Assembly (NCBI GenBank): GCA_947447815.1
Contig: CANFLJ010000014.1
Location: 1 to 13,534 of the forward strand
From: Chitinophagaceae bacterium
Lineage (GTDB): Bacteria; Bacteroidota; Bacteroidia; Chitinophagales; Chitinophagaceae
Direction: 5' to 3'
Length of the DNA stretch: 13,534 nucleotides
Shown piece by piece: positions 7,601 through 13,534 of the stretch (positions within the stretch are counted from its first letter, which is position 1; every line of letters begins with the position of its first letter). The position numbers were made by a program, and so were the translations under genes. Below the pieces are notes generated by a model that saw only the letters and a program-made list of their open reading frames with translations, was not told the origin of the DNA and did no database searches.

Positions 7601-7627
7601 CATCATCAAATTAATAAAACAATAAAC

Positions 7628-8179
7628 ATGAGTAACAAGATTTTATCAGTAGGAAGTGAGTTTCCACATTTTGACAAGAAAGCAGTTGTTTCTATCGAGA
7701 AAGGAAAAGAGTTTAAAAACATCTCTTCTGTAGAGCACAGAGCAGAAGGCAAATGGATGGTAATGTTCTGGTGGCCTAAAGATTTCACTTTTGTTTGTCC
7801 TACAGAAATAGCTGAGTTCAACAAACACAATCAGGATTTCGCTGACCGTGATGCACAATTGGTTGGAGCGTCTACCGATTCAGAATTTGTACACTTAGCA
7901 TGGAGAAATAACCACGATGATTTAAGAGGTCTTAAATTTCCAATGTTGGCGGATACTTCTAAATCGCTTGCTGAAGAATTAGGTATTTTAGAAGCAAACG
8001 AAAAGATTGCTTACCGTGTAACTTATATCATCGATCCTCAAGGAATTATCCGTTGGGTATGTGTAAATGATTTAGCAGTAGGTAGAAACGTACCAGAAGT
8101 TTTAAGAGTATTAGATGCTTTACAAACTGATGAACTTTGTCCTTGTAACTGGAAGAAAGGAGACGAGACCATTAAGTAA
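7628..8179 (+). CDS. ahpC: AhpC-type 2-Cys peroxiredoxin, mycobacterial class
   Basis: 183 aa starting at ATG 7628. The frame is open back to 7532, but that part contains the promoter, and the protein fold starts at MSNKILSVGSEFP. It reduces hydrogen peroxide, organic peroxides and possibly peroxynitrite in the cytoplasm. The active-site motif PKDFTFVCPTE gives P50, T54 and peroxidatic C57; R130 in YRVTYIIDP is the expected catalytic arginine. The C-terminal DELCPCNWKKGDETI carries C171 and C173, the CxC pattern of M. tuberculosis-type AhpC (C174/C176), which is recycled by AhpD instead of AhpF. Fittingly, ahpD follows 88 bp downstream and no ahpF is present. Expression is probably peroxide-induced through OxyR. 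Confidence 0.95.
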   Translation: MSNKILSVGSEFPHFDKKAVVSIEKGKEFKNISSVEHRAEGKWMVMFWWPKDFTFVCPTEIAEFNKHNQDFADRDAQLVGASTDSEFVHLAWRNNHDDLRGLKFPMLADTSKSLAEELGILEANEKIAYRVTYIIDPQGIIRWVCVNDLAVGRNVPEVLRVLDALQTDELCPCNWKKGDETIK

Positions 8180-8200
8180 GTTTTAGGTAATAGGTTGTAT

Positions 8201-8247
8201 GTAATAAGTTAACGGACTACAACATCGTTCAGCTGTTAACTTATTAC
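8201..8247 (+). other. Perfect 13-bp stem hairpin between ahpC and ahpD
   Basis: GTAATAAGTTAAC (8201-8213) and GTTAACTTATTAC (8235-8247) are perfectly complementary, with a 21-nt loop. TTGT outside the left arm can pair with ACAA outside the right arm across a two-base bulge. No T-run follows, so it is not a standard terminator. It could stabilise the ahpC mRNA 3' end or lower ahpD expression relative to ahpC. It ends 20 bp before the ahpD ATG. Confidence 0.7.
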
Positions 8248-8267
8248 AACAATTAAATAAATATATT

Positions 8268-8855
8268 ATGAGTACTATATTAGAAAACGAAACATTATTA
8301 GGATTAGCCGACATGTTGAAAGTGGCCCCTGATAGTTTTTCTGCAGAAATGAATACGATTGTAGAAACCAATCACCGTTATCTGAAAGACTTGAAAATCA
8401 ATCTTTCTAATGGTTTGGCATATACCAATCTTACTAAAAAGGAATCTTATCTGTTAGCACTAGCTGTAGCAGTGAATGACAAAAGTGAAAGATTGAAAAA
8501 TACTTTTCTCCCTTTATCTAAAACAGAAGGCGCTACAGAAGAGGAAATAGCAGAAACCTATGCATGTGTCTCATTATTAAATGCGAATAACGTATTCTAT
8601 CGTTTCAGACATTTTACCAAAAAGGAGTATTACGAAACTACTCCTGCTGGTATTAAGATGAGCGTAATGATGAACCCTGTATTAGGCAAAGAATTTTTTG
8701 AATTGATGAGCTTAGCAGTATCTGCATTAAACGGTTGTGAGCTATGTGTAAACTCTCACGAAGCATCATTGTTGGGATTAGGTTGCACACAAGCAAGAGT
8801 GTACGATGCAGTAAGACTTGCGGCTATCGTAAGAAGCTTTACAGTTATAAGCTAA
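8268..8855 (+). CDS. ahpD: AhpD-type alkylhydroperoxidase, reductant of AhpC
   Basis: 195 aa starting at ATG 8268. The CxxCxxxH centre lies in GCELCVNSHE: C157, C160 and H164. E145 in FFELMSLAVSALNG is placed 12 residues before C157, exactly as E118 and C130 in M. tuberculosis AhpD; NNVFYRFRHF corresponds to its NNVFYRGRGF segment. Known role of the family: a thiol-disulfide protein that passes electrons from lipoylated proteins (via lipoamide dehydrogenase) to AhpC, with weak peroxidase activity of its own. It has about 20 extra residues at the N-terminal side, and its C-terminus (AAIVRSFTVIS) stops about nine residues short of the mycobacterial protein. It is probably cotranscribed with ahpC and closed by the terminator at 8928-8957. 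Confidence 0.93.
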   Translation: MSTILENETLLGLADMLKVAPDSFSAEMNTIVETNHRYLKDLKINLSNGLAYTNLTKKESYLLALAVAVNDKSERLKNTFLPLSKTEGATEEEIAETYACVSLLNANNVFYRFRHFTKKEYYETTPAGIKMSVMMNPVLGKEFFELMSLAVSALNGCELCVNSHEASLLGLGCTQARVYDAVRLAAIVRSFTVIS

Positions 8856-8927
8856 GAAAACCTCGTGAAGGTCGTGAGACGTTAATCGTGCGATATATAA
8901 ATAATTAGTGTGAGTTAGCAATTTTAG

Positions 8928-8957
8928 AAGGCGGCGGATATATCGGTCGCCTTTTTT
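8928..8957 (+). terminator. Terminator after ahpCD
   Basis: AAGGCGGC (8928-8935) pairs with GGTCGCCTT (8945-8953; its last bases start the T-run), giving a GC-rich stem with one G-T wobble and a short A/T-rich loop. T8952-8957 follows. It lies 72 bp after the ahpD stop codon. The bases between stop and stem carry repeated TCGTGA words (8867, 8875). Confidence 0.8.
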
Positions 8958-9066
8958 GTTTTGTGTAGGATAGGTTAATCGTAGATATCTTTTCTATGCC
9001 CAATATAAATTTAAAAGGATTTTACAGAATGTACATTTCTGCTTAATATTTAATTATTATTCCTAG

Positions 9067-9097
9067 TTTAATCTTCAATACTCTTAACTTGCATTTG
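9067..9097 (+). promoter_or_regulatory. Possible promoter of the toxin-antitoxin pair
   Basis: TTTA (9067-9070), a 19-bp spacer, then TGCATTTG (9090-9097). Each box has one mismatch to TTTG and TAnnTTTG. The ATG at 9111 is 13 bp beyond the -7 box, so the leader would be very short. Confidence 0.35.
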
Positions 9098-9110
9098 TAA
9101 ATAAGATTTT

Positions 9111-9338
9111 ATGAATACAATTGATATAAATACTAAGCTTAGTTTTAAGCAATTAATAGAGATTGTAAAACAACTACCCCCCGAAAAAAAACAACTATTA
9201 AATGAGTCAATCTGGGATGAGACAATGCCTATTCCTGAGGAACATAAAAGTATTGTTCGAAAAAGAATTTCTAAGAGTTTAAACAATCCTGAAAGAATGT
9301 TAGATTGGACCTTGGCTTCCCAAAAATTACAGGGATAA
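9111..9338 (+). CDS. Antitoxin, addiction-module component family
   Basis: 75 aa. The layout fits the short addiction-module antitoxin family (PF09720-like, TIGR02574 type): an N-terminal helical segment with a LPPEKKQLLNESIWDE motif (about 22-37), then IPEEHKSIVRKRI and a C-terminal NPERMLDW segment that in relatives wraps the toxin. It should neutralise the toxin encoded next and may bind the shared promoter. Its TAA (9336-9338) shares its last base with the ATG of the toxin, which implies translational coupling. No classical ribosome site is visible, only an A/T-rich leader. Family placement rests on motif pattern and gene pairing. Confidence 0.75.
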   Translation: MNTIDINTKLSFKQLIEIVKQLPPEKKQLLNESIWDETMPIPEEHKSIVRKRISKSLNNPERMLDWTLASQKLQG

Positions 9339-9664
9339 TGAACGTCTGGACAATACAAATTGATATAGATACACTAACAGACATTCAAGATATTATTAAC
9401 TGGTACAATACACAATCTAACGGCTTAGGTACAAGATTTAAAAAACAAATTGTTTTACAAATTGGTTCACTTAAAGATATTCCTGAAATTTACGGTAATC
9501 GTTATGACGAAGTACGGTGTATGTTAATAAAGAAATTCCCGTTTCTGGTTCATTACTCCCTTGATAATAATAAAAATCTTGTACAAGTATTTGCGGTGTT
9601 TCATACCAGTAGAAATCCTACCATCTGGGCTAAAAGAAATAAACGGCTTAGTGCACTTCAATAG
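9338..9664 (+). CDS. ParE/RelE-superfamily toxin
   Basis: 108 aa starting at ATG 9338. The frame is open to 9305, but starting there would overlap the antitoxin and add 11 residues foreign to the family. The pattern DTLTDIQDIINWYNTQSNGLGTRF (N-terminal helices), the central YDEVRCMLIKKFPFLVHYSLD (beta strands) and the C-terminal VFAVFHTSRNPTIWAKR are characteristic of Bacteroidota plasmid-stabilisation (ParE/RelE-like, PF05016-type) toxins. Members either cleave ribosome-bound mRNA (RelE) or poison gyrase (ParE); the sequence alone does not decide which. Its last 17 bases overlap the 3' end of the SulP gene on the opposite strand, so the two reading frames share DNA. Confidence 0.85.
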   Translation: MNVWTIQIDIDTLTDIQDIINWYNTQSNGLGTRFKKQIVLQIGSLKDIPEIYGNRYDEVRCMLIKKFPFLVHYSLDNNKNLVQVFAVFHTSRNPTIWAKRNKRLSALQ

Positions 9665-11210
9665 TCTCCACCTCCCTTATATTTCTTAGTTTCAGTTCTA
9701 TATGTTTTAAATGAGCCTTCGATTTAAACTGCTGGAAAATCTCCAGAATATCATAATCAATATATACACTATTGGTACCAATAATTTCCACCACCGAATA
9801 CATCGGAATCTTGTCCAGCTCGTCTATTAGCTTTTTCTTATTCAGGAAGCTCACATTCATAGCAAGCTCTATGATAAATTCATTGTAATTACCATGCTTA
9901 ATCTGCTTAAGCGTATAGCCCGCTCTGTAAGTATGTTTAGCTAGAAAGTAAATAGAATATGCCAGACCAATTAATACCCCTATTAGTAAGTTGGTTATAA
10001 GGATGGCAATTACAGTAATAATAAAAGGAAGAAACTGTTCGCGTCCTTGTTTGTACACCGAGAGAATCATAGAGGGTTTTGCCAGGTTATAACCCGTACG
10101 AATCAGTATTACTGCCAGTACACAATACGGTATCTTATTTACTAACCCTACAGCAAATAACACTACCAGCAATATCCATAATCCATGAGAGAAAGAGGAG
10201 AGTTTTGTTTTAGCTTTAGCTTCTGCATTGGCAGCACTTCTTACTATAACCGCTGTTACAGGGAGCCCTCCTATCAATCCACTAATGGTATTACCAACCC
10301 CTTGCGCTATCAGTTCTCTGTTTTGTGGAGTTACTCTATTGCTCGCATCCAGCTTATCTATTGCTTCTATACTCAACAAGGTTTCCAAAGTGGCAACAAA
10401 ACAAATAACCACTGCATTTTTCCAGATAGCTGCACTATGCATTATGCCAGAAAAATCAGGGAATCGTACCTGTGAAAACACATTCTTAGGTACGTTTACA
10501 AAATGAGAAGGCAGCAACTTTATCGATGGGAAAAAGTATTGTACAGCAATACTAATCATTACCCCAAACACAACGGTAATAAACGATGCGGGTAAAAAGG
10601 AAATGAGCTTGTACAACCATCTTTTCCACGTTATCAGAAAGAGTATGGAGGAAATAGAAACAATCAATATCCCCGCAGAAAAACTGTTACGGATATTATC
10701 AATATTCTGAAAAGCATGATTGAACGTAATAATATTAAACAGCTCATTACTCCAGAACATCGGCTTATCATAACCGAAAAGCACAAAAGGAATTTGCTTG
10801 GAGATAAGGATAATCCCAATGGCAGCCAGCATGCCTTTAATAACTGCCGATGGAATAAAGCTTGTAAAACCGCCCAGCTTAAAGATGCCCAGTAATATCT
10901 GCATCAAGCCAGCAAGCGTAATAGCCAGAAATAAAAACGGAAGTCCTCCGGTTTCATGAATAGCGGCAGCACAGATAGCCGTCAAACCCGCAGCGGGACC
11001 ACTAACACTTAAAGGAGATTTACTAATCAGCGATACAATTATACCGCCAACAATTCCTGCAGCAAGTCCTGAATATACTGGAACCCCCGAGGCTAATGAT
11101 ATGCCCAGACAAAGTGGCAATGCAACAAAAAATACCGTAATACTGGCCTTGAAATCATGTTTCAGAAATGCAAGAAAGTAAAACTTCGATTTTCTGCTGA
11201 TTAATTGCAT
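9648..11210 (-). CDS. SulP-family inorganic anion transporter with STAS domain
   Basis: 520 aa inner-membrane protein with about 12-14 hydrophobic segments from residue 20 to 430. Diagnostic SulP/SLC26 motifs are SVSGPAAG (68-75) and NRELIAQGVGNTISGLIGGLPVTAV with the following VRSAANAEAKAKTKLSSFSHG. The C-terminal region, about 440-515, is a cytoplasmic STAS domain (ELAMNVSFLNKKKLIDELDKIP...SVYIDYDILEIFQQF). The family moves sulfate, bicarbonate, chloride or dicarboxylates with H+ or Na+; the substrate cannot be read from sequence, and no carbonic anhydrase or sulfate-assimilation gene is adjacent. It lies 153 bp downstream of kdnB on the same strand with repeats between them, so cotranscription is possible but unproven. 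Confidence 0.93.
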   Translation of the reverse strand: MQLISRKSKFYFLAFLKHDFKASITVFFVALPLCLGISLASGVPVYSGLAAGIVGGIIVSLISKSPLSVSGPAAGLTAICAAAIHETGGLPFLFLAITLAGLMQILLGIFKLGGFTSFIPSAVIKGMLAAIGIILISKQIPFVLFGYDKPMFWSNELFNIITFNHAFQNIDNIRNSFSAGILIVSISSILFLITWKRWLYKLISFLPASFITVVFGVMISIAVQYFFPSIKLLPSHFVNVPKNVFSQVRFPDFSGIMHSAAIWKNAVVICFVATLETLLSIEAIDKLDASNRVTPQNRELIAQGVGNTISGLIGGLPVTAVIVRSAANAEAKAKTKLSSFSHGLWILLVVLFAVGLVNKIPYCVLAVILIRTGYNLAKPSMILSVYKQGREQFLPFIITVIAILITNLLIGVLIGLAYSIYFLAKHTYRAGYTLKQIKHGNYNEFIIELAMNVSFLNKKKLIDELDKIPMYSVVEIIGTNSVYIDYDILEIFQQFKSKAHLKHIELKLRNIREVETIEVH

Positions 11211-11236
11211 ACCATATTATATTTATTGCTCTTCGG

Positions 11237-11360
11237 GATAGGAGGAAGGAGAATACAATTAGCTAATTTGATAATATGCTAATGTGCTAATGGAATACAT
11301 AATACATTGATAAAACATAACTGTATTATTCTATCTCCTGACTCCTACCTCCTGTATCCT
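11237..11360. repeat. Composite intergenic repeat with GA-rich inverted arms
   Basis: The gap between kdnB and the SulP gene carries the second AATTAGCTAAT element (11257-11300, see 3203-3245). It is flanked by purine-rich GGATAGGAGGAAGGAG (11237-11252) and, on the opposite strand, the related GGATACAGGAGGTAGGAG (reverse complement of 11341-11358). The arms form an imperfect inverted repeat about 120 bp across. The GGAG words on the arms are not near start codons and so are not ribosome sites. Confidence 0.55.
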
Positions 11361-11363
11361 TTG

Positions 11364-12437
11364 TTATAGTTTCTCGTACAATGCTCTCAGCTTTTCTCTG
11401 GTCATAATACTTTCCCAGTTCTTACCCAAAGCATTCTCCCACAATGGTTTCATTCCCAGACTCACATTCAACATCGCATCAAACTGCTCTTCCGATAAAC
11501 CATTGCAGATACCTACCGGTATATCTATATTATTCTCTGCCACCATTTGCTTAAACTCCTTTACACCTGCAGGATAGTATTCTTCAAGATGATTCATAAC
11601 TATACAGTTGCCAATTCCATGCTTGGTGCCCAGTAAATAACTCAATCCGTAGCTCACCGCATGTGCTACACCCACCTGAGAATAGGCAATACTCATACCA
11701 CCGGCATAAGAAGCCATCATCAGCTTATCGTCATTTGCATCATTCCAAGGCTTGTTACCAAGGAATATATCCTGACAAAGCTGCAATGCTTTTTCGCCAT
11801 AACTCTTACTAAATTCATTCAGGAACGTTCCTTCCAGACTTTCTACACAATGTATATAACAGTCCATCCCGGTATAAAAACGTTGATTAGCAGGCGCATC
11901 CTTTGTTAATTCAGGATCCAGCACTATCTGATCGAACGGGGTAAAGTCGCTGTTCATACCCAGTTTACGTACCGGACCTGTCAGTACAGTAGTTCTGCTT
12001 ACTTCGGCACCCGTACCGCTAAGGGTAGGAATACCCGCTTTATATACACCAGGAACTTTTACCAGATCCCAGCCCTGATAGTCGGCCGAAGAACCCGTAT
12101 TATTCATCATCAGCGAAACCGCTTTTGCCAGGTCCATAGCACTACCGCCACCAATACCTATAATACCACTCACGGTACCAAACTCTTCTTTCAACTCTTG
12201 TGCCAGTTTATCTACCTGCGTTGTCTTTGGCTCATACGTAACATCTACAATTACTATCTTATCTTTTCCTCTCAATGGAATACGGCTCGCCAGTGGTTTG
12301 CCCTCAAAAAAATGATCCAATAGAAATATCATGGGCGCTTCTCCCTTACGGTGTGGAGCCAGTATTTCGTCCAGCTGATTAAAACATCCTCTACCAAAAA
12401 CTACATTGCTTACCAATTTCAAATTACGGAATTGCAT
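11364..12437 (-). CDS. kdnB: Iron-dependent alcohol dehydrogenase, KdnB-like (Kdo 8-oxidase)
   Basis: 357 aa when started at ATG 12437 (MQFRNLKLVSNVVFGRG). The frame is open to a TTG at 12497, but those 20 codons cover a promoter-like stretch and add nothing the family has. GIGGGSAMDLAKAVS (about 94-108) binds NAD(P). The metal ligands are D192 and H196 (MDCYIHCVE), H259 (VAHAVSYGL) and H273 (TKHGIGN). The segments YQGWDLVKVPGV, TGMDCYIHCVESLEGTFLNEFS and KHGIGNC are those I associate with KdnB of Shewanella, which oxidises C8 of Kdo so that KdnA can aminate it, giving 8-amino-Kdo in LPS. KdnA is not in the window. A generic group III alcohol dehydrogenase is the alternative, but the close motif match makes KdnB more likely. 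Confidence 0.8.
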   Translation of the reverse strand: MQFRNLKLVSNVVFGRGCFNQLDEILAPHRKGEAPMIFLLDHFFEGKPLASRIPLRGKDKIVIVDVTYEPKTTQVDKLAQELKEEFGTVSGIIGIGGGSAMDLAKAVSLMMNNTGSSADYQGWDLVKVPGVYKAGIPTLSGTGAEVSRTTVLTGPVRKLGMNSDFTPFDQIVLDPELTKDAPANQRFYTGMDCYIHCVESLEGTFLNEFSKSYGEKALQLCQDIFLGNKPWNDANDDKLMMASYAGGMSIAYSQVGVAHAVSYGLSYLLGTKHGIGNCIVMNHLEEYYPAGVKEFKQMVAENNIDIPVGICNGLSEEQFDAMLNVSLGMKPLWENALGKNWESIMTREKLRALYEKL

Positions 12438-12463
12438 ATCTGTATTATTTAGATTAATTCCGG

Positions 12464-12494
12464 CAAAGGTGTTGATTACATTTTTAATAATCAA
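12464..12494 (-). promoter_or_regulatory. kdnB promoter with dyad in the spacer
   Basis: On the minus strand CACCTTTG (12464-12471) matches TAnnTTTG except for C in the first position. GTTG lies 20 bp upstream as a -33 candidate. The spacer is almost entirely a perfect inverted repeat, TTGATTA (12472-12478) and TAATCAA (12488-12494), a good operator position. It supports the ATG at 12437 over the upstream TTG. Confidence 0.5.
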
Positions 12495-12526
12495 CAAGTT
12501 TTTCTATTTCGGTAAAATCTCTCCCT

Positions 12527-12538
12527 TCTAACGTTAGA
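12527..12538. promoter_or_regulatory. 12-bp perfect palindrome between kdnB and desaturase
   Basis: TCTAACGTTAGA is a perfect palindrome in the 192-bp divergent gap, overlapping a wider TAGAT...ATCTA dyad just to its right. Its place between the two promoters suggests a regulator site; the regulator is unknown. Confidence 0.4.
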
Positions 12539-12571
12539 TAATTGTTTAATCTAGCTCCTCAGTATGACAAT

Positions 12572-12594
12572 TATCATAATAAATGATACTTTTG
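12572..12594 (+). promoter_or_regulatory. Desaturase -7 box with overlapping dyad
   Basis: TACTTTTG (12587-12594) matches TAnnTTTG exactly, 35 bp before the ATG at 12630. The dyad TATCAT (12572-12577) and ATGATA (12583-12588) overlaps its first bases, and TATGA/TCATA forms another dyad just upstream, so repression by a bound protein is plausible. No strong -33 TTTG is visible. Confidence 0.5.
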
Positions 12595-12629
12595 CCCACG
12601 TATTTTCAGATTAAGATTATTTAGAACAC

Positions 12630-13534
12630 ATGCCTCACGTAAAATTTTCGCACGATAACGCTGCCTTTTTCAATATTCTGAGAAAAAGAGTCAACGATTA
12701 TTTCAAAACAAAAAACATTAAGCCTACCGGCAATATGGCGCTTTACAGCAAGACCATCATTCTTGCTATTGCTTTTCTGGCTGCCTATATCGATCTAGTT
12801 TTTATTCATCAGCCAGCCTTTGTTTCTATCATCGTTTGCTGCATTACTGGGTTAGTCATGGCCGCTATAGGGTTCAATATTTTTCACGATGGTGCCCACG
12901 GCAGCTATTCTTCCCGCAAAACCATCAATCATATTATGGCCTGCTCCCTCAACGTGATGGGAGGAAGCTCTTATATATGGAAACAGAAACACAACATCAA
13001 TCATCACTCCTATACCAATATCGAAGGACTGGACGATGATATCGATATCAAACCTTTTTTCCGCACCAATACTTCGCAGAAGCGCTACTGGTTTCATCGC
13101 TTTCAGCACATCTACAGTTTTGTGTTGTACGGACTTACCTACCTTACCTGGGTGTTTCAGAACGACTTTACCAAGTACTTCCGTGGCAAAATCTCCGATC
13201 ATTCCACCATGAAGAAGATGAAACTGTCCGAGCATATTATGTTCTGGGTTACCAAGATTACTTACCTGTTCACCTTCCTTATTATACCTGCTTATATGGT
13301 GGGTATTAGTCATTTGATTATTGGATACAGCATTATTGCATTTGTTTGTGGTATCGTCATCGCCTTTGTATTTCAACTGGCACACCTGCATCAGGCGGCC
13401 GAGTTTGTGCTACCTACCAACAACGATCATTACGAAGTAGAAAACGAATGGGCAATCCATCAGATACATACTACCATCAACTTCGATACCCGCAACAAGC
13501 TGGTTTCCTGGTTCTGTGGAGGCCTCAACTTTCA
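12630..13534 (+). CDS. Membrane fatty-acid (acyl-CoA/acyl-lipid) desaturase, 3' end outside window
   Basis: 301 complete codons run from ATG 12630 to the edge. The integral-membrane desaturase signature is present: first histidine box HDGAH (H86, H90), second box HNINHH (H121, H125, H126). The third, HxxHH-type box is expected within a few residues of the last readable GGLNF and is cut off. Hydrophobic segments lie at about 41-60, 64-84 and, as a second pair, about 215-260. From family knowledge these non-haem di-iron enzymes insert a double bond into acyl chains using O2 and an electron carrier, which adjusts membrane fluidity. The pattern fits the roughly 360-aa DesA3/linoleoyl-CoA-type group common in Bacteroidota, so about 60 residues are missing. 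Divergent from kdnB. Confidence 0.92.
   Translation, partial: MPHVKFSHDNAAFFNILRKRVNDYFKTKNIKPTGNMALYSKTIILAIAFLAAYIDLVFIHQPAFVSIIVCCITGLVMAAIGFNIFHDGAHGSYSSRKTINHIMACSLNVMGGSSYIWKQKHNINHHSYTNIEGLDDDIDIKPFFRTNTSQKRYWFHRFQHIYSFVLYGLTYLTWVFQNDFTKYFRGKISDHSTMKKMKLSEHIMFWVTKITYLFTFLIIPAYMVGISHLIIGYSIIAFVCGIVIAFVFQLAHLHQAAEFVLPTNNDHYEVENEWAIHQIHTTINFDTRNKLVSWFCGGLNF

Noticed and set aside
7532..7627. Longer start for ahpC
   Set aside because: The extra 32 codons contain the operator and promoter, and the peroxiredoxin fold starts at ATG 7628.
9305..9337. Longer start for the toxin
   Set aside because: It would overlap the antitoxin by 34 bp and add residues unlike the family; TAATG coupling at 9338 is typical.
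12438..12497. 20-codon N-terminal extension of kdnB from TTG
   Set aside because: It covers a promoter-like box and dyad, and the dehydrogenase begins at MQFRNLKLVSNVVFG from an ATG.
12560..12594. Fur box upstream of the desaturase
   Set aside because: The A/T-rich dyads vaguely resemble GATAAT repeats, but no convincing 19-bp Fur match is present.

Overview
The window comes from a low-GC member of the Bacteroidota, most likely Chitinophagaceae-like. Supporting signs are a type IX secretion (T9SS) C-terminal sorting domain, -7 promoter elements of the form TAnnTTTG with a -33 TTTG about 19-20 bp upstream, weak Shine-Dalgarno signals, and intergenic DNA full of degenerate A/T-rich and hairpin repeats. 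It reads as ordinary chromosome with one toxin-antitoxin insertion; there is no transposase, integrase, phage gene, rRNA or tRNA that I can support.

Layout. 1-1477 (-): 5' part of a secreted T9SS cargo protein, cut by the window edge. 1478-2196: gene-poor; it holds the promoter of that gene and a strictly phased, strongly diverged 21-bp tandem array (about 1598-1910). 2197-3198 (+): a protein of unknown function resembling a Bacteroidota helical family, followed by a clear terminator. 3313-3771: non-coding, with a long REP-like hairpin. 3772-6588 (+): a secreted or periplasmic M16 zinc peptidase. 6595-7530 (-): OxyR. 7628-8179 and 8268-8855 (+): AhpC and AhpD, divergent from oxyR and separated from it by a 97-bp control region with an OxyR-like dyad and promoters on both strands. 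9111-9664 (+): a two-gene ParE/RelE-type toxin-antitoxin module whose toxin overlaps, tail to tail, a SulP anion transporter (9648-11210, -). 11364-12437 (-): an iron-dependent alcohol dehydrogenase that looks like KdnB (Kdo 8-oxidase). 12630-end (+): 5' part of a membrane fatty-acid desaturase, divergent from kdnB.

How the genes work together. The clearest functional unit is oxyR-ahpC-ahpD: a thiol peroxide sensor with both redox cysteines (C199/C208), a peroxiredoxin with the mycobacterial-type C-terminal CPC motif, and AhpD with its CxxCxxxH centre, which is the expected reductant of this AhpC type. Two genes concern the envelope: kdnB (LPS inner-core sugar modification) and the desaturase (lipid fluidity) share a divergent promoter region with several dyads. 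The M16 peptidase and the T9SS protein are exported. The most unexplained element is the 21-bp phased array; the other non-coding repeats (hairpin element, AATTAGCTAAT element, A-rich word) look like dispersed genomic repeats.
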